A DNA stretch of 12,235 nt from CAYRHN01 sp964424115. Lineage in GTDB: Bacteria > Chloroflexota > Anaerolineae > Anaerolineales > Anaerolineaceae. The notes beneath the pieces are model-generated. The model made no database searches, was not told the DNA's origin, and saw only the letters and a list, made by a program, of their open reading frames with translations. Location of the stretch: the NCBI GenBank assembly GCA_964424115.1, contig CAYRHN010000040.1:1-12235 (forward strand). Direction: 5' to 3'. Shown piece after piece: positions 8,022 through 12,235 of this stretch. Position 1 is the first letter of the stretch, and each line of letters begins with the position of its first letter. The position numbers and the translations under genes are program-made.

Positions 8022-8723
8022 ATGACCGAAAACACAATCAAAGGAATTGACACCCACTCCATGCTGGATCAATACGAATACGGGATCGATCTCTCCCACC
8101 ACAACGAGACCCTATTCCGTAGGATCGACTGGGCAAAAGTCAACCTGGACGGGCGGTTGAAGTTCTGCTTTGTGAAGAACGGCGAACCAGGGATGAACTA
8201 TTCCATTGCTACTTTTCGCAAGCAGTATGCCGGCGCGCGCGATCGGGGGATGCGCCCGTACCCGTATTGGTTCCACCGCTATCATTCCAGCGCCAATAAC
8301 CAGGTGGTGAATTTCCATAATCGCACCACCGGCGGGTATCGCAGTGCGCCCGGGCTGGATTTCGAGGATCCGAAGGTCCAGCAAACCAAGAGCCTGGCGC
8401 AGAACATTGCGCTGGCCAGGCAGGTCAACCAGCATTTACGGATTTGCGCCAACCGGGCCGCGGATCTGTTCAAGGAGACGCCGGTGGCATACTCTGGCGC
8501 CTGGTGGTGGAACTGGATCGCGCAGCTCGTGGATACCTCATGGGTGAATGATTGTATCCTGTGGGTGGCCAATTACGTGGTGTTTCCTGGCGATCCCTGG
8601 GAGGTCGGCGACATGCAGCCGGTTCTGCCGATCGGCTGGGCGCGTTGGGATATCTGGCAGATCGGATCCACCTATCTGGAGGGTTTCCCGACGGCTGTGG
8701 ACTTGAATATTTGGAAGATCTAG
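8022..8723 (+). CDS. GH25-family muramidase (endolysin)
   Basis: The 233-residue protein matches the glycoside hydrolase family 25 pattern. These lysozymes cut the MurNAc-GlcNAc bond of peptidoglycan, and in phages they open the cell for release. Visible marks are YGIDLSHHN (20-28), IDW (35-37), the strand FCFVKNGEPGMNYSIATF (48-65), and PGLDFEDP at 110-117. The last holds the D113-x-E115 acidic pair expected at the active site. WDIWQIG and VDLNIW lie near the C-terminus. Only the catalytic domain is present; no wall-binding repeats follow, and about 20 residues precede the domain. A later in-frame ATG at 8061 is possible, but AGAGGT at 8011-8016 favours 8022. No holin is found beside it. It is the last gene before a terminator. 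Confidence 0.88.
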   Translation: MTENTIKGIDTHSMLDQYEYGIDLSHHNETLFRRIDWAKVNLDGRLKFCFVKNGEPGMNYSIATFRKQYAGARDRGMRPYPYWFHRYHSSANNQVVNFHNRTTGGYRSAPGLDFEDPKVQQTKSLAQNIALARQVNQHLRICANRAADLFKETPVAYSGAWWWNWIAQLVDTSWVNDCILWVANYVVFPGDPWEVGDMQPVLPIGWARWDIWQIGSTYLEGFPTAVDLNIWKI

Positions 8724-8752
8724 CGCCACGTTTCGTTTTGTGATACAACCAG

Positions 8753-8785
8753 GTGTGCCACGTTTGGAGCGTGGCACACTTTTTT
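8753..8785 (+). terminator. Intrinsic terminator of the tail/lysis operon
   Basis: A perfect 10-bp inverted repeat (8753-8762 GTGTGCCACG, 8770-8779 CGTGGCACAC) encloses a 7-base loop and is followed directly by six T. It lies 29 bases after the endolysin stop on the same strand, which is the standard layout of a rho-independent terminator. Confidence 0.9.
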
Positions 8786-9176
8786 ATTGTGAATTCAGAC
8801 CTATGTATTAACTCCACACTTTTTTGCTGCGCAGTTCATAAAATATCGGCTGAAAACGCCTTGAAAACGGCCTGAAAATGGGGCTTTATGGGTATTTTAT
8901 AAACAGGTAGAATGCCTTTTGCTATTTTCTGGGAGCTGCTGAACGGTTTCAGGGTTGATTTGTGGGCCGTTCTGAGGCGGATATCAGGTATTTTGTGAAC
9001 ACGGAAAAAGCACGGATTCGGGTTTGTGCCGGGTTTCAGGTGGCGGGTTGATTATAGAGCAATTTCTCTCGATTTTCAGCCCTGTATGCCACTATTACCA
9101 TTACGTATACTATTGTTCGAAAATTTAATCTCAGTAATATGGGAAATGAGTAAATTAAATGTATGTCTTCTAGAAT
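8786..9176. other. Gene-free stretch between lysis operon and PIN gene
   Basis: No credible coding frame with a ribosome binding site is seen on either strand. The stretch holds a second copy of CACACTTTTTT (8815-8825, also in the terminator at 8775-8785) without a matching stem. It also holds the three 11-bp TGAAAACG units and two related motifs, GGTATTTTATAAAC (8891) and GGTATTTTGTGAAC (8987). The last ~100 bases turn AT-rich toward the convergent PIN gene. I see no convincing second terminator or promoter here. Confidence 0.5.
8851..8883 (+). repeat. Three tandem 11-bp units (TGAAAACG type)
   Basis: TGAAAACG occurs at 8851 and 8862, and TGAAAATG at 8873, exactly 11 bp apart. The units read TGAAAACGCCT, TGAAAACGGCC and TGAAAATGGGG. 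Spacing near one helical turn would put them on one DNA face, as for a binding-site array, but three units could also be chance. No function is assigned. Confidence 0.55.
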
Positions 9177-10568
9177 TTAATCCTCGTCAATCTCATTAGG
9201 TTGGGGAAACCATGAATAGGTATCATCAACACTAATTTCTGCGTTGATTATTATTTGACCTGTAACGTGTCTTGGAAGATTTCTTGCGTGAATCTCATAG
9301 TCTAATGTGTATTGGCTAGCACCTATAATTTCCGGAAAAATGATTCCAACGGAATCCAGATTCTCAGGGATATTATGCATTATTTGATCATAATTCCACT
9401 TAAGCAGCGTAAAAGAGTTCCTCTGTTCAATTATAGGATATGTAATCTGAGTTTCCATTGGATTTGGTAACGTGTATATGATGGATGGGTCAATACCTGG
9501 AAGCTCAAAACCGAATAACACATCTTGCTTCTTAGGGCGTGTAGGCTTTTTGGGAGGACTAATTTGGTCATAAATACTGTGAACGGCCTTTAATTCTTTA
9601 GGTAAATGAAGGTGAATTTGTGCGCCCTCTGCTGCGCTGGTTCCACAGTTACAAACTTGAAGCGTGATTATTGATAATAATCCTTCGGTCTTGTCCAAAT
9701 TGAATAGTGCATGTAAGTAATTTTTATAGTTTTCTAAATAAATACTTGAAAGTTGTTGATATTGATTTAAAAATGATTCTGGGACAGATTCATGGGCAAG
9801 CGATGCAATAATTGCGCTTAGCGCAAGGCTCTCGGCAGATCCAGATTCTTTAGAAATATTGGTAGATGGAGCAGATGGCGTTGGATTCCAAAGGATTTCT
9901 TTCCTTTCTTTTTCAACAAGAGATTCGATCACATCCGCTTCAGGATCTTTTATCAAGGATAGATTAAGTTGAATAGATGATGTGGGCTTCTCAGCTTCGT
10001 AAAACCATAGCTCGAGTTGAGGGCTGCTGGTATCATATGATTTTCCTTTGCGTTGGTCATTAGGCTGATCATCCGCTAAATACTTTTCATCCATCTGAAA
10101 TTCTTTAATTTGAAAGGCTGGCGCTTTGATAAGCATTCCGGTGTCGTAGGTAACAAGGATTATTGAATTGAATTCAGGATGTTCGTTTTGGAATTCAAGT
10201 ATTGATGCAATAATGAGATCGTCACCAAATTCCTGTTGCAAGCCGTTCGGAAGCGGTAATTTAGGCCAGCGAGGAATGATGATGGCATATACATTAGGAC
10301 GGCCGGGTATAAGGGTTTCAGTTATTCTGGCTCCTGCTATTGAAAGTTTATGTATTTTGCTTAATATTTTCTTGGCGCGTTCTCTTTTGCGTTCATTTGA
10401 ATTTTTGACCTTTTGTTTGTCTAATTCGGTAATTGATTGATGTTCAAAAACGAGACACACTTCTTTGTAACCCAAAAGTTCTGTCCAATCGATTTGATCA
10501 AAAGCTTTAAATTCCAGTAATACGCTTGTATCTAAGAATGCATAAACCCTTTCTTTGTTCTTGTTCAT
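9177..10568 (-). CDS. PIN-domain protein with C-terminal beta-rich region (possible defence/toxin cargo)
   Basis: The first ~150 residues of this 463-residue protein match a PIN ribonuclease domain. VYAFLDTSVLLEF supplies D13, HQSITELDKQK supplies E48, FGDDLIIASILEF supplies D116/D117, and IILVTYDTGMLIKA supplies D142. This is the full acidic set for metal-dependent RNA cleavage, and the layout recalls the PIN type fused to PhoH-like ATPases. No ATPase follows. After a polar linker (~170-250) comes a region of about 200 residues with LQVCNCGTSAAEGAQIHLHL and YEIHARNLPRHVTGQI, suggesting beta-sandwich folds. AGGAG (10574-10578) lies 5 bases before the ATG; TATAAC (10604-10609, - strand) may be a -10 without a clear -35. 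The gene is markedly AT-richer than the phage genes, stands alone and lacks an antitoxin neighbour. The nuclease call is fairly firm; a defence role is inference. Confidence 0.75.
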   Translation of the reverse strand: MNKNKERVYAFLDTSVLLEFKAFDQIDWTELLGYKEVCLVFEHQSITELDKQKVKNSNERKRERAKKILSKIHKLSIAGARITETLIPGRPNVYAIIIPRWPKLPLPNGLQQEFGDDLIIASILEFQNEHPEFNSIILVTYDTGMLIKAPAFQIKEFQMDEKYLADDQPNDQRKGKSYDTSSPQLELWFYEAEKPTSSIQLNLSLIKDPEADVIESLVEKERKEILWNPTPSAPSTNISKESGSAESLALSAIIASLAHESVPESFLNQYQQLSSIYLENYKNYLHALFNLDKTEGLLSIITLQVCNCGTSAAEGAQIHLHLPKELKAVHSIYDQISPPKKPTRPKKQDVLFGFELPGIDPSIIYTLPNPMETQITYPIIEQRNSFTLLKWNYDQIMHNIPENLDSVGIIFPEIIGASQYTLDYEIHARNLPRHVTGQIIINAEISVDDTYSWFPQPNEIDED

Positions 10569-10830
10569 GGCAACTCCTGGGTGAAGATTAGTTTGCTTAC
10601 TTTGTTATAACATAAAAAATCATCGACGTTCGCTGTGTGATATGGAGATAATGACAGTTTTAATTTCAATTGCCATCAAATTATTTTTCTCGCCAAGATG
10701 TTGATTTTTTCGAATGAGAGTTTTTTAGAGAATGAAATAATCGACGCGAGAAAGAGATCTTGTGTTGCGTCCCAGTATAGTCAGAACGAATAAAATGATA
10801 CAACTTCGAAAAATATGGGGGGCTGGCCAG

Positions 10831-10867
10831 AACGGACACTTATTTGGACGGGCGCTAACGGACACTT
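10831..10867. repeat. Direct repeats AACGGACACTT, 26 bp apart
   Basis: Exact 11-base copies lie at 10831-10841 and 10857-10867, separated by TATTTGGACGGGCGCT-type sequence. Read on the other strand as AAGTGTCCGTT, such spaced repeats recall transposase-binding ends of some insertion sequences. No transposase is in the window, so this could be a remnant end; that idea rests on memory. Confidence 0.5.
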
Positions 10868-10883
10868 CTCAGTGTACGTTAGC
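10854..10883. repeat. 13-bp inverted repeat with one mismatch
   Basis: GCTAACGGACACT (10854-10866), a TCTC loop, then AGTGTACGTTAGC (10871-10883) form an inverted repeat with a single G/A mismatch. No T-run follows, so it is not a clear terminator. It could be a transcription-factor operator or part of a transposon end; it overlaps the second AACGGACACTT copy. Confidence 0.7.
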
Positions 10884-10956
10884 TGATCCGGCCTGCCGGC
10901 GAGCTGCTGTAACCCTAGCCCAGAGAAATGTTAAAGAAACCAAAAGACTGGTTTTG

Positions 10957-10975
10957 AGGTATGGAATAGTAGCCT
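10957..10975 (+). repeat. 19-bp inverted repeat flanking the recombinase, left copy
   Basis: AGGTATGGAATAGTAGCCT here is an exact reverse complement of 12092-12110. The two copies enclose the whole recombinase gene. The core GGAATAGTAGCC recurs, with changes, at several other places around the gene. Confidence 0.9.
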
Positions 10976-11000
10976 CTCAATGGCGGCTTCGTAAACCTAC

Positions 11001-11025
11001 CGAATAGTAGCCAAAAGGCTACTGC
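11001..11025. repeat. Hairpin resembling the tRNA-Gly anticodon arm; candidate recombination site
   Basis: AGTAGCC (11006-11012), AAAA, GGCTACT (11017-11023) is a perfect 7-bp inverted repeat. The whole block CGAATAGTAGC, 6-base spacer, GCTACTGC matches the tRNA anticodon region (12206-12231): CGAATGGTAGC, 7-base loop, GCTACTGC. The flanks agree at 18 of 19 bases, whereas the spacers differ. It could be a recombinase core-type or arm-type site related to the tRNA; function is inferred. Confidence 0.6.
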
Positions 11026-11134
11026 TCAACCTATGCAAGAAAAATCCAGCAAATACGGCAAATTTGCGCCAAACAGACATGTTCTACCGCCTGTGGCGCT
11101 CCCCAATCATACCTGAGTAGTTGCGCAACCAAAA

Positions 11135-11147
11135 GGTTACTATTCCC
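11135..11147 (-). repeat. Repeat-family copy overlapping the recombinase stop codon
   Basis: On the - strand this reads GGGAATAGTAACC and begins at the last base of the stop codon TAG (11147-11149). It differs from the GGAATAGTAGCC core by one base. Its orientation matches the copy at the recombinase start, so the gene is bracketed by direct copies. Confidence 0.7.
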
Positions 11148-12091
11148 TACAATTTCCACCTGTCAGCAGGGCTGGCTTTCTTGTGCGCCATCTGCACATC
11201 CGTGGAAACCAGGTTCAAATAATGCTCCACCATCTCAAGTGTGGAATGCCCCAGGATCCTCTGCAGGGTGTACACGTCGCCGCCATTGCGCAAATACTCG
11301 ATCGCGAACGTGTGTCTGAACCTGTGTGGGTGGCAGTTTGGCACCTGGGCAGCTGCTCCCAGGTTTAGGAGAACCTGGCGAACTGCTTCTGAGGGCATGT
11401 TGAATAGGCTATCGCTAGGAATAGGGTCAGAAATGGTCGAGAGATACCGCCACACGGCTTTCTTGGCCGAGGCGCCCAGATAGGCTGTCCGGCCTTTGGT
11501 TTTCCTGCCCGTCCCGAAGGCTTCGATGTTGATTTCGCCCACTTCCAGGCGAACATCGGCTATATTTAGCCTGCATAGCTCCCCAACACGCATTCCAGTG
11601 TCAAGCAGTATCATAATGATCGCCAGGTTCCTGTGGGCCATCGGCCGTTTGTGGCGTTTCGTTTTGTCGACCAGGTAGTAGTATTGCGCAGCTTCTATCA
11701 ACCGCTTGATTTCGTCTAAGGTGTACGGTATTTGCGGGCTGAGGCTGAACCGTGGCCGGGGTAGGTAGGTTGTCGGGTTTTGTATTCCTTCGTTATTCGC
11801 ACACCATCGGAAGAATGATCGCAGGCATTTCCAGATGTTGTCGAGTGCTGAGGGGGATAGCGGGTCCCGCATTCTCGTGGATCCGCGCACTCGCCTCGGT
11901 TTGTATTCGACTTTCATGTAGAGCATGTAGCGCTTTAGTTCTTCGCTGGTGATTTCGCTGATCTCGCGATCTGCGCCGATCCGATTGGCCAGTTGCCGGA
12001 GCAGAAATGTGTACATGCGCACGGTGCTGGTGGCGTAGGATGCGGCGATATCCAGGAGATATCCTTCTATTGCCTTTTTTAACGCAATCAT
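11147..12091 (-). CDS. Tyrosine recombinase / site-specific integrase
   Basis: The 314-residue protein has the two-domain layout of phage and Xer-type integrases. Residues 1-~110 form a SAM-like DNA-binding core domain (STVRMYTFLLRQL to LRSFFRWCANNEGIQNPT). The catalytic domain from ~120 shows R168 in LLDTGMRVGELCRL, a lysine in GTGRKTKGR (K197 or K199), H256 and R259 in HPHRFRHTFA, H282 in LGHSTLEMVEHY, and the nucleophile Y291. All catalytic positions are present, so the enzyme is probably active. It lacks a long arm-binding N-terminal extension, more like XerC/D-sized recombinases. The gene lies 88 bases downstream of a tRNA-Gly on the same strand. No good Shine-Dalgarno site precedes the ATG at 12091; a repeat occupies that place. 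A tRNA target fits the family. Confidence 0.92.
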   Translation of the reverse strand: MIALKKAIEGYLLDIAASYATSTVRMYTFLLRQLANRIGADREISEITSEELKRYMLYMKVEYKPRRVRGSTRMRDPLSPSALDNIWKCLRSFFRWCANNEGIQNPTTYLPRPRFSLSPQIPYTLDEIKRLIEAAQYYYLVDKTKRHKRPMAHRNLAIIMILLDTGMRVGELCRLNIADVRLEVGEINIEAFGTGRKTKGRTAYLGASAKKAVWRYLSTISDPIPSDSLFNMPSEAVRQVLLNLGAAAQVPNCHPHRFRHTFAIEYLRNGGDVYTLQRILGHSTLEMVEHYLNLVSTDVQMAHKKASPADRWKL

Positions 12092-12110
12092 AGGCTACTA
12101 TTCCATACCT
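12092..12110 (-). repeat. 19-bp inverted repeat flanking the recombinase, right copy, abutting its start codon
   Basis: On the - strand this reads AGGTATGGAATAGTAGCCT followed directly by the ATG of the recombinase. It occupies the position of the ribosome binding site. A protein bound here would cover the 5' end of the gene, so self-regulation by the recombinase is possible but unproven. Confidence 0.9.
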
Positions 12111-12133
12111 TTTTTCCTTGAGGACCTCTGGAA

Positions 12134-12174
12134 GGGAATGGTAGCCTACGTTTTTGGCCAGGGCTACTATTGTC
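12134..12174. repeat. Inverted pair of GGAATRGTAGCC-family repeats between recombinase and tRNA
   Basis: GGGAATGGTAGCCT (12134-12147, + strand) faces GACAATAGTAGCC (12162-12174, - strand). The GTAGCC/GGCTAC arms are 15 bases apart. The first shares GAATGGTAGC exactly with the tRNA segment at 12207-12216. These look like further recombinase-binding sites beside the insertion point; that is inference. Confidence 0.65.
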
Positions 12175-12181
12175 GAGTAGG

Positions 12182-12235
12182 AGCGGGTGATGGGATTCGA
12201 ACCCACGAATGGTAGCTTGGGAAGCTACTGCCTTA
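12182..12235 (-). tRNA. tRNA-Gly (anticodon CCC), 3' part only
   Basis: Read on the - strand, the window edge enters the anticodon arm: GTAGC stem, loop TTCCCAA with anticodon CCC, then stem GCTAC. The variable region CATTC and T-arm GTGGG-TTCGAAT-CCCAT follow. The 3' acceptor strand CACCCGC and discriminator T (12182) close the molecule. CC then T follows, so the CCA tail is not fully encoded. The acceptor strand is that expected for bacterial tRNA-Gly, whose 5' strand GCGGGTG would lie beyond the right edge with the D-arm. The recombinase gene lies just downstream on the same strand, so the tRNA is the likely integration target and its promoter might also feed the recombinase. Confidence 0.9.

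Larger units (their letters stand above)
10569..11146. other. Gene-free, repeat-dense stretch between PIN gene and recombinase
   Basis: No believable gene is present. An 81-codon frame at 10762-11007 (+) runs through the repeats, lacks a ribosome binding site and is rejected. The PIN-proximal part is AT-rich and should contain that gene's promoter. It is followed by the AACGGACACTT direct repeats with a 13-bp inverted repeat, then several copies of the GGAATRGTAGCC family. There are also two 10-bp palindromes, GCAAATTTGC (11058-11067) and GTTGCGCAAC (11120-11129). The density of symmetric sites suggests protein-binding DNA such as recombinase arm sites, which is inference. Confidence 0.5.

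Noticed and set aside
9011..9036. Possible tRNA T-arm fragment (GGATTCGGGTTTGTG) marking an attachment site after the lysis operon
   Set aside because: Only about seven bases match the tRNA-Gly T-arm region and no acceptor or anticodon sequence follows, so it is likely chance.
10604..10640. Promoter of the PIN gene
   Set aside because: A TATAAC hexamer is present on the - strand at a sensible distance, but no -35 hexamer is found at 16-18 bases, so I did not list it as a separate feature.
10762..11007. 81-codon frame on the + strand
   Set aside because: No ribosome binding site, runs across the direct and inverted repeats, and the product shows no recognisable feature.
12134..12174. Terminator between tRNA and recombinase
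   Set aside because: The six-base stem has a 15-base loop and no T-run on either side; it is better explained as paired family repeats.
11793..12206. 137-codon frame on the - strand running from the tRNA into the recombinase
   Set aside because: It overlaps the tRNA, the repeats and the 5' part of the recombinase in another frame; the recombinase frame is strongly supported.
10957..12216. Repeats around the recombinase as a CRISPR array
   Set aside because: Copies are short, irregularly spaced, in both orientations and variable in sequence. No Cas gene is present.

Overview
The window looks like the late-gene end of a temperate siphovirus-type phage, probably an integrated prophage, running into a tRNA-associated integration module. 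The host cannot be named securely. The phage genes are GC-rich with strong GGAGG-type ribosome binding sites. The tail proteins recall, from memory, proteins seen in Chloroflexota and other environmental bacteria, but this is only an impression.

Positions 1-8723, all on the + strand and tightly packed, form a tail and lysis operon. In order they are: the C-terminal part of a tape-measure protein with about 21 eleven-residue coiled-coil repeats; a small 119-residue tail protein; a 955-residue tail-tip or hub protein carrying a PKD-like domain; a 318-residue fibre or baseplate protein; two paralogous fibre proteins with nearly identical translation starts and similar first 52 residues; a 181-residue beta-rich fibre-like protein; and a GH25 muramidase (endolysin). 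The tape-measure, tail and hub genes overlap their neighbours by TGATG, and the rest are separated by about 10 bases or less, so they are probably co-transcribed and translationally coupled. A strong intrinsic terminator at 8753-8785 ends the operon. The fibre genes from about 6518 to 8012 are visibly less GC-rich than the genes on either side, which fits exchange of host-range modules.

Positions 8786-9176 hold no gene, only short repeats. A low-GC gene on the - strand (9177-10568) encodes an unusual 463-residue protein with an N-terminal PIN nuclease domain and a C-terminal beta-rich region. It looks like accessory cargo and may be a defence or toxin gene. Positions 10569-11146 again lack a gene but are full of repeats and inverted repeats.

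Positions 11147-12091 (- strand) encode a tyrosine recombinase with all readable catalytic residues, just downstream of the 3' half of a tRNA-Gly(CCC) gene that runs off the right edge. A family of short repeats (consensus GGAATRGTAGCC) surrounds the recombinase gene. It includes an exact 19-bp inverted pair, one copy of which touches the recombinase start codon. A hairpin at 11001-11025 closely resembles the tRNA anticodon arm. Together these suggest a recombination site system built around the tRNA anticodon stem. The recombinase sits at the same end as the lysis gene, so the PIN-recombinase segment may be a separate island next to the phage.
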